Below, piece after piece: positions 1 to 12,057 of a stretch of 64,000 nt of DNA (the stretch's first letter is position 1; each line of letters opens with the position of its first letter). A model generated the notes under the pieces. It saw only the letters and a list, made by a program, of their open reading frames with translations, did no database searches and was not told the origin of the DNA. The position numbers and the translations under genes were made by a program. This DNA comes from Beroe forskalii. Lineage: Eukaryota > Ctenophora > Nuda > Beroida > Beroidae. The stretch covers positions 682,001 to 746,000 of the forward strand of contig WFMF01000047.1 of the NCBI GenBank assembly GCA_011033025.1. The letters run 5' to 3'.

Positions 1-892
1 TTGATCCCGGGAAAAATTCCATAATCCTAAGATGGTACTCTTGATCCTGGCAAAGGCTCCATGATCCTGACAGAGTGCCCTTGATCCTAGGAAAGACTCT
101 ATGATACCAAGAAAGTCTCCTTGATCCTAAGAGAGTGCCCTTAATCCCGGGAAAGAATCGATGATAATAAAAGAGTCTCCTTGATGATGAGAGAGTGGCC
201 TCGATCCTGGAAAAGCCCCTATGATCCTGATAGAGTGTTCTTAATCTTGGGAAAGACTCCATGATCCTGAGAGAGTGCCCTTGATCCTGGGAAAGACTAT
301 GATCCTGAAATAGTGCACTTGATCCTGGGAAAGACTCTATGATCCTGAGAGAGTCTCCTTGATCCTGGGAAAGACTCCATCCTGGGAGAGTGTCCGTGAT
401 ACTGGGAGAGACTCCTTGAATCTGAAAGAGTGCCCTTAATCCCGGGAAAGAATCTATGTTAATTAGAGAGTCTCCTTGATCCTTGGAAAGACTCGGCATC
501 ATCCTGAGAGTGTCCGTGATACTGGGAGAGACTCCTTGAATCTGAAAGAGTGCCTTGATTCTTGGAAGGCTCCATGATCCTGAGAGAGTCTCCTTGATTC
601 TGAGAAGACTCCAGGATCCTGAGAGAGTGGCCTTGATTCTGAGAAGACTCCAGGATCCTGAGAGAGTGCCCTTGATTCTGAGAAGACTCCAGGATCCTGA
701 GAGTGGCCTTGATCCTGGCAAAGACTCCATCATCCTGGAGAGTGCCCGGGATACTGGGAGAGACTCCTTGACTCTGAAAGAGTTCCTTGATTCTGAGAAG
801 ACTCCAGGATCCTGAGAGAGTGGCCTTGATCCTGGGAAAGACTATGATCCTGAGAGAGTGCCCTTGATCCTGGGAAAGTTCCATGTCCCATG
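1..892. repeat. Dimeric ~40-bp minisatellite (GATCCTG words), copy A
   Basis: Alternating half-units of the type GATCCTGGGAAAGACTCC and GATCCTGAGAGAGTGCCC repeat with a period of about 39-40 bp. Several stretches keep an exact 39-bp period, which leaves long open frames on both strands (13-residue Ser/Gln/Arg-rich repeats). The frames break when the period slips and appear on both strands, so I read this as non-coding minisatellite rather than a gene. Confidence 0.85.
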
Positions 893-1254
893 ATAAATCT
901 TAAGGTACTGCTTCTGATTATTTTGTCCAGAGAATCATACCTAGAGATATAATATAAAACCTAGATATACCTTGTTATAAACTACTGCTTCAATTCAATC
1001 AAGTTTGAATTCAATCAAGTTTCAACTTAATCGAGTTTACCAGCTCTCCTTTCATAGGTGTTCAGGTCGCTAGGCCGCTCTGTTATCTGATTCTACCTTG
1101 TCCATCTTCACGAAGATGATCAACGCCACCTCCCTTGGTCAGATGTGGCCCTTCACACGACTCTCTCCCGTCTCCCATGCCCGCACTCTCATCAGAAGGT
1201 CAGTATCTACCGCACTTTAATACCCCCTCGTTTAATACCCCCTCTCATCAGAAT

Positions 1255-1400
1255 GCAGCCCTCCCTTCCCTAATCCCTTCCCTTCGGCCTTCCCCTCCCT
1301 TCCCCTTCCCCTGTCCCTTCCCTTCCCCTATCCTCACCCACCCTCATCCCTCCCCCATCCTCATCCCTCACCCATCCTCAGCCCTCACCCCCACCGCCTC
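1255..1400. repeat. Pyrimidine-rich tract (CCTTCCCCT / CCTCATCC), short allele
   Basis: A C+T-only strand built of CCCTTCC and ACCCTCATCC words. The corresponding place in the inverted copy is greatly expanded: a 17-bp array at 20144-20336 and a polypurine array at 21225-21460. The copies therefore differ mainly by repeat number here. The same short form is at 28584-28725. Confidence 0.75.
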
Positions 1401-1479
1401 GGCGGTCAGAGGCAGGCACAGTCCCACCCCGGGGCTATCCTCTTGCGGACCTTCTGGTCCGGCCTCTCTTTTATATATA

Positions 1480-4040
1480 ACTAGCAGGCCCATTGGGCCT
1501 GCTAACACAACGCTCACTCGGCGCTGCTATGCAGCACCTCTTTCGCAAATTTAAGACACTTCACATTCAAATTTATTGGATAGTTTTCAATTTTACCGCA
1601 TCAAAATATTCCTATCAGATCAAATAAATCAAATATAAAATTTTATGAAGGAGCTGATTGGAAAATAGTACATCGTTGGTTACTTTTAGTCGAGTGCTAA
1701 ACCATGTGAATTTTGTTCCGTTTTGATTGCAAGATGATTTCAATTCTGACAACTGATTCTCATACTTACATTGGACAATTTTGTTTCGTTCACAATGTTG
1801 ATCCAGAACAGGAACTGTCCTCGTATCTGTTACACCTATATTCGACTCGATTATATTGTACAATTTTGTAAACCTTAAATTAAATTGCTCTTAAACGGTC
1901 AATTTTCAAACTACAGTTACTGTTATCAACATTGATTAATGATTATCGACCGACCTCTGCCACAGTTTTATGAAAACAATTCATCTGAAATATCCTCCGT
2001 TATTCAAGTTATGTCCTTTCTCCACCTTGAGATCTTGAATTTGAAGTATAAAGAAAACGTCAAATTTTCAAAAACTGCAGCACAGCATTTAACAGCAGTA
2101 GCGCAATAGAAGGCACTCTCATAGTACTGATTATAATCTGCACGTGCACAAAAATTGGTTTCCATAGCAACGGCGCCTCATTTTTCCCTTTTGCATTCGT
2201 TTCTCTTGATATCATCTTGGCAAGCTCAAATTTAATTGTGGACGGCGGCACAGACAAACATTATTCACGTGTGACTTTACTTTATATTAAAGACTAGAAA
2301 GGCCCGTTGAGCCTGCTAGATAATACAGGACCAAATAATAAGCTCTCAGAAAGTTTATGAAGGAGCAGAATTTACCATTATTCGTTGGTTACTTTTAGTT
2401 ATGCTGGACCGTGCAAGTTTTGATCATTATAATTTGCTTGTATGATGAATTTAAATCTGAAAACTAAAACCGATGATCGTACTCATACTAAACGTTGAAT
2501 CAAAGCATTGATTTACGCCAAGAGCAGTATTCCAATATCGCAATGTGCTATGCCCAAATTCGATTCAGTTTGATTTTGATTTTGTTCAATCTTAAACTGC
2601 TGTAAATTCACATTTTCCGTTACCATCAACTCAGCATTGATTTAAATCGACCGACGTCTGTCACAGATTTATGAAGAGATGCTAACGGAAATAGCCTCCA
2701 CGATGCCAGCCATACCCGTTCTCTATTTCCAGATCTTGAATTTCAAATGAAAATCAGTAAACACGTCTTTCTTTCCAAACGCTAAAACGCAGCAATCAAC
2801 AACGTATCAGTAAGCACTCGCATAGAACTGATCATAATCTGCACGTGCAGAATATCTGTATCCATAGCAACGGCGCCTCATTTCTCCCTTTTGCATTCGT
2901 TTCTCTTGATATTTTCTTGGCAAGCTCAAATTTAATTGTGGACGGCGGCACATACAAACATTATTCACGTGTGACTTTACTTTATATATAAGATGATATT
3001 GAGAATTTGGCTCGCACAGAATCTTCTCACATGCTGATATACAAGCTGCTGACTGATAGGCGGAATGTTACAGGCAATAAGTGTATTTAAGTAGTTGCTG
3101 TATAACTGCTACTAATACTTTTAAAGGGAACAAAAAAGGACGGTTGTTCGATGGTTGTTTTCTATTGTTATTTCAATTGTTATTAGTTCCTCAGAATGCA
3201 GCAAATAATGAATAGTTTAAACATGAATTATGGTGTTGTAAGTAAACTAGCTCACCCTTCGGAAATCGGACCTGCTAAAACATCTCCCACGCAATTTCCT
3301 ACCTATGCAATTCCGATTCATCACGTATTTTTCACTGCATCTGAAAATTCCAATCAGAACCAAAAGCTACGTCGTACAGAACCAAATACTAAGCTCACAA
3401 TAAATTTTACGAAGAAGCAAAATTAGCATTAATTTGTTGGTCACTTCTAGTTTTATTTAACCCGGCGAATTCTATTTATTTATTGTGATTGTAAGAATTT
3501 TACTTGAAAACCGACGTATATTGAAAGTTGAGTTAAGTAGGTGCGCATTGATTCATACCCATATCAGTCTTCTGTCTTCCCGAATTCGCAATATGCTACA
3601 CCCAACTTGGCCTTATTCATGCTGCATTTTGTTTAAGTTTAACTACCTGTTAATACTTGATTGATTCACATTAATTCCTTGAAACTTGTAAGTATTCGAG
3701 TCAACATTGATTCAAATGCACCAAACATTGCCACCGATTTATGAGAATATTGCATCGATATGAGTCCTCCATCTTCGTAATGATCATATCTTAAATTTCA
3801 ATGAAGAAGACATCAATAGTTCAAAATTTAAACCTTAGTATTCAGCAACGTGTTATGAGGCACTCTAATACAACTGATCAATACTTGCACGTGCAGTATC
3901 CGAATTTCCATAGCAACAGCACCATTCATCTCCCCTTCCCCTTTTGTTAGTTAAAAATCTCTTGGAAAGGTTGAATTTTATTGTGTACAGCAGGCGGTGG
4001 CACATAGTTCACGTACAACTTTCAAATTAAAATTAAGAAG
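1480..4040. repeat. Three diverged tandem units (~0.7-1.0 kb), copy A
   Basis: Units begin near 1486, 2291 and 3000. Each has in order: a GGCCC..GGGCCTGCTAG motif (first two units), a 'GTTGGTTACTTTTAGT'-type block, a diverged AT-rich middle, the pair CACGTG then CCATAGCAAC, a TTAATTGTGGACGGCGGCAC-like block and 'CACGTGTGACTTTACTTTA'. A further copy close to unit 2 is at 45600-46300 inside another element, so the unit is a dispersed repeat in its own right. No credible reading frame runs through it. Confidence 0.7.
2141..2171 (+). promoter_or_regulatory. Paired E-box and X-box-like motif inside the repeat unit
   Basis: CACGTG at 2141-2146 is followed 15 bp later by CCATAGCAAC; the full stretch GTTTCCATAGCAAC fits the RFX X-box consensus RYYNYYN(1-3)RRNRAC. 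The pair recurs with a 14-bp gap at 2842-2871, 3888-3917, 29470-29499 and 46147-46176. Motif identity is seen; binding is inference. Confidence 0.4.
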
Positions 4041-4366
4041 ACAAGCAGGTTAGTAATTGATATCACGTCACACTACATCAATGACATTGAAAGGGGTACC
4101 CTTTTCAGAATTTGGCTCGTACAGAATCTTCCCCAAACGCTGACGGCTGATGTCCAAGCTGCTGACTGATTGACGGAATATTGCAGGTAATGATTTAAGG
4201 AGGTGCTGTATAACAGATAGGACGTGTGATGCTTGGAACTTTCATTACTGTCAAAATAGAGAGATGGAGTTCGTCAGGATATATTCTTTAGATTTTCCTT
4301 CATTGTGTTATTTGGTGGCTTAGATCTGTAGTATGATGAGTCTATAAAGTGCCCACCCGAGTACAT

Positions 4367-4443
4367 GGGTTCTGAGCTGTCCCGAGGACGTTGAAATAGC
4401 AGCGAAGCTGCTATTTCAACTTCCTCGGGACAGCTCAGAACCC
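4367..4443. repeat. Long hairpin (~36-bp stem, ~3-nt loop), copy A
   Basis: GGGTTCTGAGCTGTCCCGAG... pairs with its complement ending CTCAGAACCC, around a GAA loop. The inner stem contains GTTGAAATAGC, the same word that lies at the extreme ends of the 15.4-kb palindrome. Equivalent hairpins are at 17831-17905 and 31693-31769. Base changes in the left stem of the 17.8-kb copy shorten that stem. Confidence 0.8.
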
Positions 4444-5099
4444 AGTCATTTTTACTGTCACAATTAGAGTATCTATTCATTTTTTACGGTGCTTCTCCTT
4501 GATAATAAATACTTCCAGTGACATGACTGGAAATTTGCCATGCCTTATTATGAATGATATATTTTTGTTTGGTTAGTAATAGTGATATTGTACCACCTGA
4601 GACTGTTGTCAACTGTTTTCAGTTCAAACCAAGACTTACTGTTTAACTCACGGAATGTTTAGCTTGTACCGAAATTGTTGACTGGTTAAAATCAAAAGTT
4701 TGGTACTTTTTCATCATTTTTGTAGCTTAATAAATGAACTCCATAATTTGCCTCGTTGTACTTGTCTGCTATTTCAGCTTTCATTAAGGAATTCAAGAAA
4801 TGCACCCATCTTCATGTTTTGGTGAATGTCGAGCCATCATTTGACATTCTGACGTTGGATTTGTTGGCTGTGAAAAATTGGCGGAATTTCATTATGTGGC
4901 AATTCGGTACCACTTTTGTCGCCGTTTTTTGTGTTTAATGCAGGGCGCTGTACATAAGTGATGGATGAAATTGCGCGTCCGGGGCACGCGCACGTACGAA
5001 TTTCTTAGGAATTTCACCCAACAGCAGTGACACCAAACTGAGTGCTGCCAGGAAAACTGAAACTCTGAAATACAAAAATTGGAAGTTATATTGCAAGTA

Positions 5100-6730
5100 T
5101 AATGATCTGCAGGAGGCTATGTAACTATGTAGGAAAAGATGACACAAGTTAGAAAACTGTGACATCACAAATACTCATCGAAAGTTTTTGCAATTTCATG
5201 GCTTTAGAATATATCAAAGGCACCAATAGGAATTGCTCACGATATTTTGATTGCCTTCACAATTGTTAAGTTGTAGTATAGCGAATTCAAAGCTGCTCTG
5301 ACCATGAAGTCTATCCACCCAGGCCGGCTTGATGTCATACCGGTAGTTCCGTAAATTGTGTAGTACTCGACTCAGCCCCTTATTCTTCTATGTTAAGAAA
5401 GCCTAAGTCAGGGAGTATAGCAGAAGAGTAAAGATTCGCCTGCGGTTTTCCACATCGTATTAGAAACCACACATCAGGACGTGCGATAGGCCCACATAGT
5501 GTGCCACACAGAAATCAATAACATCATGAACAGAGACGGAACTCTGCATCATGAACGTATTACTACAAGAGTTGCGATTAGTTGAAGAGGAGAAGTAGTA
5601 TTGAAAATTAGAACGCACGCAAAAAATAATTCCTTGGGTTTGAAAATTGCGCGCAACTAAATAACAAAATGTTTACTTATGACATCTACATGCCTTTAAA
5701 ATATCATGGTAAATTGCATCGAAGGTTGTTAGCTATCCTTTCTGGCAATGGTGGGCTGTATGGTGTCACTTAGCCGTCAATTTTTTGCATGAAATGCTGG
5801 TTATTTTAAAAACTTTTGTACATAGAAGTTTTAAAAACCTGCATTTCATACAAAATTTTTGACCCTATTATATATATTGGGAAAGGCTCTCCCAATTGAA
5901 GCTCGTGCCACTGCAGCGTAGAGGGGAGAGATATGTCATTCTGACGATGTGGAAGATTATCCACAATGTAGTCCCGAATTCCTGTGACACTTCATCCTTG
6001 CGGTACAAGGACCTAAGTTATGGAATAGGGTACCTAGCCATGTGAAAGCTGCAGAAACTTTCGACACGTTTCTCTGATACCGGACGAGCCTTCGTTCGCT
6101 GGGTACAGCTGCAGCTGGTCCAACTCTGATAGACCACTCACCAACGCGGTGGTCGGAACTCTGATGGCACTTCCAGCTCAACGGATAAAATTTACCAAGT
6201 TAGTTAGTTAAGTGTACATTGCAGCCCACCATTGCCAGATAGGATAGCTAAGAATCTTCGATGCAATGTACCAAGACTCAAAGATATTTAAAATGTACAT
6301 TGAGGTCATAATTAAAGATTTTGCTGCAAAACCTGCGTACGATTAGCATGATAACAATCTTATCTGCCAATGATGCACTCACATTTGTGCCAGGCACTCT
6401 TTGTGAACCCATCGCACATCTTGATGTGTGGTTATTGAAACAATGTCGAACAAAATGCCTGAGAAACGCAACGTAAAAATACTTTGTGTGGCATATTGGC
6501 ATGAAATAAGGTCTTCGCTTCTTTACTCTTCCGCTACTACGACTCAAAAGTTGTGAAATGTGAAGGCAATAAAAATATCGTGACAATCAAAAGTTGTGAA
6601 ATGTGAAGGCAATAAAAATATCGTGAGCCAATTCCGGTACCATCAGCAATTCATATAAACTGCTTAGTGCTTAATGATTTTTCATATGATAAGTCACTCC
6701 CTGCAGATTTCTCATGAAATTTAGAGGTAC
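5100..6730. repeat. Decayed foldback element interrupted by a LINE scrap
   Basis: Blocks at 5195-5265 (CACGATATTTTGATTGCC) and 5690-5765 (ATTGCATCGAAGGTTGTTAGC) recur as reverse complements at 6550-6640 and 6215-6300, so the region folds about a centre near 5.95 kb. Arms are clearly diverged, with identity recognisable only in blocks. Outer limits are approximate. A 35-bp piece is duplicated in tandem at 6545-6625. The centre holds unrelated LINE-like coding sequence. Confidence 0.55.
5899..6130 (+). pseudogene. CR1/L2-like LINE reverse transcriptase, C-terminal scrap
   Basis: A plus-strand frame from 5899 reads LQRRGERYVILTMWKIIHNV followed by VPN, the pattern (RRERY..I..WKI..G.VPN) found just before the C-terminus of ORF2 in CR1/L2/jockey-type non-LTR retrotransposons. 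In a frame shifted by two, near 6015-6075, GPKLWNRVPSHVKAAETFDTF matches the following family motif (GPKLWNSLP..VR...). So the order of motifs is right, with at least one frameshift and a stop between or after them. Only the last ~80 residues survive; no endonuclease or RT palm is present. Family placement is from motif recall, not a search. Confidence 0.6.
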
Positions 6731-7379
6731 ATAGGAGCATAGGTAATGGGTATTCATCATTATCAAGTCAATGCTTCAATGAATAGTCTTACACAATCAA
6801 GTGTGATCCAAATCTTATAGATACACTAAAGTTGATTATACCTCAAGCACAAAATTGAAATGCGATTACTTTTCAATCTGCAATCAGAATAAAAGAATTA
6901 ATCACCTGTTGAAAATGGAGCCGTGATCCGAGCTAAAAACAGCATGCAACAGGAGTGATTGCAGCAGGTGGGCGAGCAGTCTGGAGGTCACATTATGCCG
7001 AAAGCTTACGGCTTTTCGTGGTTTTATGGTGGTCGATGGAAAACCCGTAAGTATTCTCTCTACGAGAACTGCCTAAAACCTGAAAGGGAAGATGATCGTT
7101 AATATTCAATCGAGTATGGCCCTAATCGAGATCTTCCCCAATTTGGTGCCCCAGGCAATTGGTTGAGCAACAGGATGAGAGAGGAATGGCACCACACCAT
7201 CTATAAAATGCCACTCCTCCGGCCGCTTGACCATATACTATAGACGCGCGCGCGGCGCGGCTTCAAAATTTTATACGAAATGCGCTCACAAAAAGCACTT
7301 TTTCAGAATTATTGCTCGGCGATCCACAAAAGACTGTTTTGAAGTTATCAAATTTACAAACATTCCCTTTGGGGTTTTT
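6731..7379. other. No recognisable gene or repeat
   Basis: AT-rich sequence with a short GC-rich patch (ACGCGCGCGCGGCGCGG near 7238). I see no coding frame, inverted repeat or tandem repeat in it. Confidence 0.5.
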
Positions 7380-8345
7380 TAAAATCAAAGGGGCTGTTTT
7401 TTTTTTAAAACAAAAGGAAAATTTTTAAAAAAGCAAAAAACGAAAAAGTCCAAAAATTCAACGGGATGAAATATAAAATTCCAAAATTTTTCAGATTTTA
7501 AAATTCGGGTTTTAACCGGGCCCTCTTTTTTTCCGCGGAAAATTTTCTTTGGGGCTCGAAAAGTCGAAAAACCAAAAAAGGATAGTATAAAACTTTCCGT
7601 TCCCAGCATTGTCATTCCCGGGTTTTATAAAATCAACAGGCCGTTTTTTTTTAAACACAAAGGGAAAATTTTTCAAAGTCGAATAACAAAACTGGCAAGA
7701 ATTGATGAAACTTGCCCTTTTCATCGCAATTTTTAAAAATTCCCAAATTTTTTTAAAACCGGAGCCTTTTTTTTTTAAACAAGGAAAGCAAAAAGTTGTG
7801 CAAAAAAAAAAAGTCGAATATTAAAAAGCTAGAAATTGTGTTCCTTTATATCGTTTATTAAATTTTTTAATTTTTGAAAAACAAGGGCCCTTTTTATTTT
7901 TTAAAAGCAAAGGGAAAAATTTTCAAAATGTAACGTGCCAGTTTTTTGATTTTTTTGTTTTGTTTTAAAATTTTCCTTTTTTAAATGAAAACCTCCGTTA
8001 CAAAAAAAGACAATTTTGATAAATAACAAACAAAAAAGTTTTTACCATTTTTTTTTCCTTGCGTTTAAAAAAAAACACGGTTTTTTTTTAAAATCCCCGG
8101 GAAAGTTTAAATTGATAAAAAATTGGCAAAATTTCAAACCATTTTTTGAAAAAACCTTTTTATTTTTTTCTTTTTTTCCTTAATTTAAAATAAAAAGCCC
8201 CTTTTCTAAAACTCCCCAGAATGTTTATCAAGTCTGTAAAAAGAATTTATCTTTAAAATGCCGGGGAAAATTGACTTTTTTTATTTTTTCAGTAACATTT
8301 TTTAAAAATTTCCTTTCGTTTAAAAAAAAAAACGGGTCCGGGTTG
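7380..8345. repeat. Homopolymer-rich degenerate repeat (T8-10 / A8-10 runs)
   Basis: Blocks of the form T-run, AAAA, CAAAGGGAAAATTTTTAAA recur at irregular 150-270 bp spacing (about 7400, 7650, 7900, 8060, 8180, 8320), with many homopolymers of 6-10 bases. The irregular run lengths look like either old decay or poor consensus quality. The two overlapping minus-strand frames here (7385-7724) are low complexity and not supported as genes. Confidence 0.5.
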
Positions 8346-10522
8346 TTTATGAATAAATTTCCCAGAAATCGTCTTTGATTTGCGATATAATATCACTTCC
8401 AGCCCAAATTTTCTATCTAATTTGTTAGGGTTTATCTCGCACGTAGCGTCCATAGCACTCTACTATACTCTACAGATTTCCATAATCCACTAGATTTCCC
8501 CGTTGTTCCATCGGTCGCCTTCCCACCTGCTGCCGGTTTCTCTCCCTGCACCACCACGCTGTTTTAGCCACCACGCTGGGTTACCAAGATTCTAGAATCC
8601 AATACAATGTTATCATATGGGGGCCAGAAAGATTAATTAATGACTAGAACAAAATGCCCAAATAGCTCTTGCCAACTCCTCTTCTAACCCGGATAATAAT
8701 GCGCACTCTTGTGAATTCCCGAGAATATCCGTCGCCCTATCCGAGATGGTAGCTTAGTCCTGTGGGTTGAGGGGGTTTATGGAGCCTCTTATCCTGTTCA
8801 CCTCCAAGTGTCTTCGACTATCACAGTTCAGAATACTGTTTTCCAGGTTTGAGATACTGTTGAATGTCTGTGTAAACTGGGGTGTGTGGTATGATGGTGG
8901 TGTAGCCCTCTGGTGGGGCTTCCATGCCACATGCTCTCACTTTCTTGCTGATCTTTTGCTAATTTCATCAGGTATCACAATCACAATTTATCAAATTCAT
9001 CTTCAAATAATATAATAAATTAAAAAATAAAAATATTGGGGGATACCCTCATTGGGGGATACCCTCAATAATATAATAAATTAAAAAAGAAAAATATTGG
9101 GGGAAACCCTCATCCACCCCTTGTGGAAACTGGGGGAATGGCAATCTCACAGTTCATCTTGCTTCCCCTCGCCCCCGTCCTAGTCCTGCGAAGCTCCGTT
9201 TGGACGAGACTAAAGTATGTCCATTTGTTACCACTGCTGATAACCTCCAGCCTCTAGGTTTCGTTCCTGTGCATGGCTAAGATATCACTCTTAGAGAAGA
9301 CCAGGGTGCCGGCCTTCAGGAATACCATCTTATTCAGAAGTTAACCACGGTGCCACAAGCAGGAAATGAAATATAAATGAACACCATTTTTATCTGCAAT
9401 TTGCAGCAGTCCTTTCTCTTCCTTGGGTGAACTCCTGATCCTGAGTTTTCCACTTTCCAGGGAAGCGTCGGGTCTCCAACATCTCCTCGTTTTATTGAAA
9501 TTTATTGAAATTTATGTGAAATTTGGGATAGCTTTAGATTGTTGCCCCATTATTATTGAAATTTGCTAAAGATTTTAAGAAAATTTTCATGCACTTGAAA
9601 ATTGGTCAATGTTTGCAATGAAAATTAATGCCAGTAAAGCTGTTTTCCAGTGTATCAGCCGTGTGTTGATGCTTATTGCTTTATCTAATTCTCCTCCTGA
9701 GGAATATTAACATTTATTGCTCTCTGTACTGCTGACAAAGCAGGTTTGAACACCATTTTTGTCTGCAGTCCTTTTCTTCGGGTGAACTCCTGTCCCTGGG
9801 TTTTCCACTTTCCAACTCCTGACTCTTCTTCTGGCCCAGATAATAATGCCAATTCTTGGGAATTCCTAAGAATATCTGTCGCCCTATCCGAAATGGTAGC
9901 TAAGTCCTGTGAGGGGGTTTATGGAGCCTCTTATCCTGTTCACATCCCAGTGTCCTCGACTAATCTGGTCTGTATTATCTATTCAAATAAACATTTAAAA
10001 AATATCATACATATATTTTGTTGATATTCATAAATTTGATTATTTATTATTATTTTATCATGGTTAAGGATACTGTTGTCCAGGTTTAAGATACTGCTGA
10101 ATGTCTGTGTCCTGTGGTATGATGACATTGTGGCCCTCTGGTGTGGCTTCCGTGCCACATGCTCTCACTTTCTTGCTGATCTCCTGCTGTTGTCGGCTCC
10201 GGAGTTTTCTATTTTCTAGAAGGGTAATTCATGGTTGTCATATTGTTGATTCTTACTAAAAAATTAAAAGAAAGTTTTAATCCACATAAAAATTGGCCAA
10301 TGTTTGCAATGAAAATTGATGCAAGTGGGGCTGTTTTCCAGTGTTCCGTACGTTTATCAATGCTTATAGTTCCTCACTTGTAACCTGAACTTCTAATGAC
10401 TTTGTGGAATACCGTACTTGGTGAGAATGGTCCTTCGCAGTTGAGGTGAGGTATCCATCAAATACAGCAGTACATGATGAATGTTTGTTTCTTTCAGTTG
10501 CTTGACATGATCAACTTAGGCA

Positions 10523-10879
10523 TCAACCTGCTGACAAAGCAGGTTTGAACACCATTTCGTCCGCAATTTGCAGCAGTCCTTTCTTTTCCATTGGCAAACT
10601 CCTGTTCCTGAGTTTTCCACTTTCCAAGACCTGAGCGTTTGGCTTTGGGAAACCGTCACCAAGACGTTTGTCCTGAATGCCAAGAACTCTTCGTGAAGAC
10701 TTAGGAGTCCCCTTGCCAAACTCCTCTTCTGGCCCAGATAATAATGCCAATTCTTGGGAATTCCTAAGAATATCCGTCGCCCTATCCGAGATGTTAGCTA
10801 AGTCCTGTGAGGGGTTTATGAAGCCTCTTATCCTGTTCACCTCCCAGTGTCTTCGACTAATCTGGTCTGTATAATCCAT
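10523..10879 (-). pseudogene. Unrecognised hydrophilic ORF, best-preserved copy of the tandem block
   Basis: A 118-residue minus-strand frame, charged, without membrane segments, containing ISDRATDILRNSQELALLSG and GIQDKR. Diverged, frame-broken versions with the same motif order are at 11041-11336 and 12673-12990, where the sequence continues into a segment AMDVNIPTGGELDRAIS. The shared motif order in copies broken at different points argues that the frame was once coding. I do not recognise the family. It sits upstream (on the minus strand) of the glycoprotein-like fragments in each repeat, so it may be the N-terminal part of the same protein or a preceding gene. Confidence 0.4.
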
Positions 10880-11817
10880 TCAAATATATCTTTAAGAAAT
10901 ATCATACAGATATTTTGTTGATATTCATATTTTGATATATTTTTAAAGAAAGTAGTGCTGTTTTCCAATTTCCAGTGTGTCAGCCGTGTGTTAATGCTTT
11001 AATGCTTATTGCCCTGTCTAATTGTCCTTCTGTGAGAATATTAACATCCATAGCTCTCTATACTGCTGACAAAGCAGGTTTGAACAACATTTTTGTCTGC
11101 AATTTCCTCTTCTTTAGGTGAACTCAAGTCTCTGGGTTCTCCACTTTCCAAGACTTGATCGTTTGGGTAATCGTCACCATGACATTTGTCCTGAATGCCA
11201 AGAGCTCTTCCTGAAGGAGTCCCTTTGCCAACTCTTCTTCTGGCCCGGATAATGATGTGCACTCTTGGGAATACCTAAGAATATCCGTTGTCCTCTCCGA
11301 GATGGTAGCTAAGTCCTGTGGGTTGAGGGGGTTCATGGAGCCTCTTATCCTGTTTACCTCTCAGTGTCTCCGACTATAATAGTTCAGAATACTGTTGTTC
11401 AGAATACTGTTGGATTTCTGTGTAAACCAGGTGTGTCCTGTGGTATGGTGGTGTAGCCCTCTGGTGTGGCTTCCATGCCACATGCTCTTGCTGATCTCCT
11501 GGTGTTGTGTGCTCCGGAGTTTTCTATTTTCTGGAAGGGTAATGCATGGTTGCCCTGTTGTTGATTCTTAACAAAAAAATTAAAAAAAGTTTTCATCCAC
11601 ATAAAAATTAGTCAATGTTTGATATGAACATTGATGCAAGTAGGGCTGTTTTCCAGTGTATTAGTTGTGTGTTGATGCTTATGATGTGAGCGTCAATGCA
11701 AGCTCCTACTGACTGCGCTATTACATACTGAGAAAGAATAAGCGGACTTAGTGACATCATTAACATTGTGTGCTTAGCCACATTGTGGGAAATGACCGCC
11801 TAAACCTCGCGACTAGA

Positions 11818-12051
11818 TTAAATAGACTGTCTCACCATGAAGGTATATTGCGGATGTTCGGGCACGTCTAAAAGATTCTGAGCACGTATTTCTTGACGTT
11901 GAAACCTAGCTGCATGGATTGCTGCTCTTAGTAAGCGATTATGTTTCTTGATCGTTCTGAAGCAGCATAGACGTATCATGACTAAAACAGTGAGCACAGT
12001 CACTCCTAGTGACAAGAATATACCTGTTTTATTGAATTTTCTCTTGGACAT
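11818..12051 (-). pseudogene. Transmembrane anchor and cytoplasmic tail of the glycoprotein-like ORF
   Basis: A 77-residue minus-strand frame begins SKRKFNKTGIFLSLG and has one strong hydrophobic segment (roughly residues 10-28, IFLSLGVTVLTVLVMIRLCC) followed by a basic, Arg/His-rich tail ending at a stop. It is in frame with the sequon-rich stem immediately upstream. A type I membrane protein C-terminus is the simplest reading. In the second copy (13085-13150) the corresponding helix has been lost by deletion. Confidence 0.45.
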
Positions 12052-12057
12052 TCCTAA

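Larger units (their letters stand above)
1..5014. repeat. 5-kb segmental repeat, copy A
   Basis: The sequence is nearly base-for-base the same as 27329-32342 in the same orientation, with a constant offset of about 27,328 and only scattered substitutions and 1-2 bp indels. It also matches the left arm of the 15.4-kb palindrome in inverted orientation. It begins at the window edge, so its true left end is not seen. At the right it stops just after 'TTTCTTAGGAATTT', before the subterminal palindromes that finish the other two copies, so copy A is a truncated or partly transposed copy. It holds a minisatellite, a pyrimidine tract, three diverged 0.7-1 kb units and a long hairpin. I see no intact gene. 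Confidence 0.9.

Noticed and set aside
1-892. CRISPR-like array
   Set aside because: Units are contiguous and degenerate with no unique spacers, and the genome is eukaryotic; it is a minisatellite.
3196-3426. Conserved 68-76 residue ORF present in all three 5-kb copies
   Set aside because: The copies are too alike for conservation to mean anything, and copy A is already frameshifted at its end.
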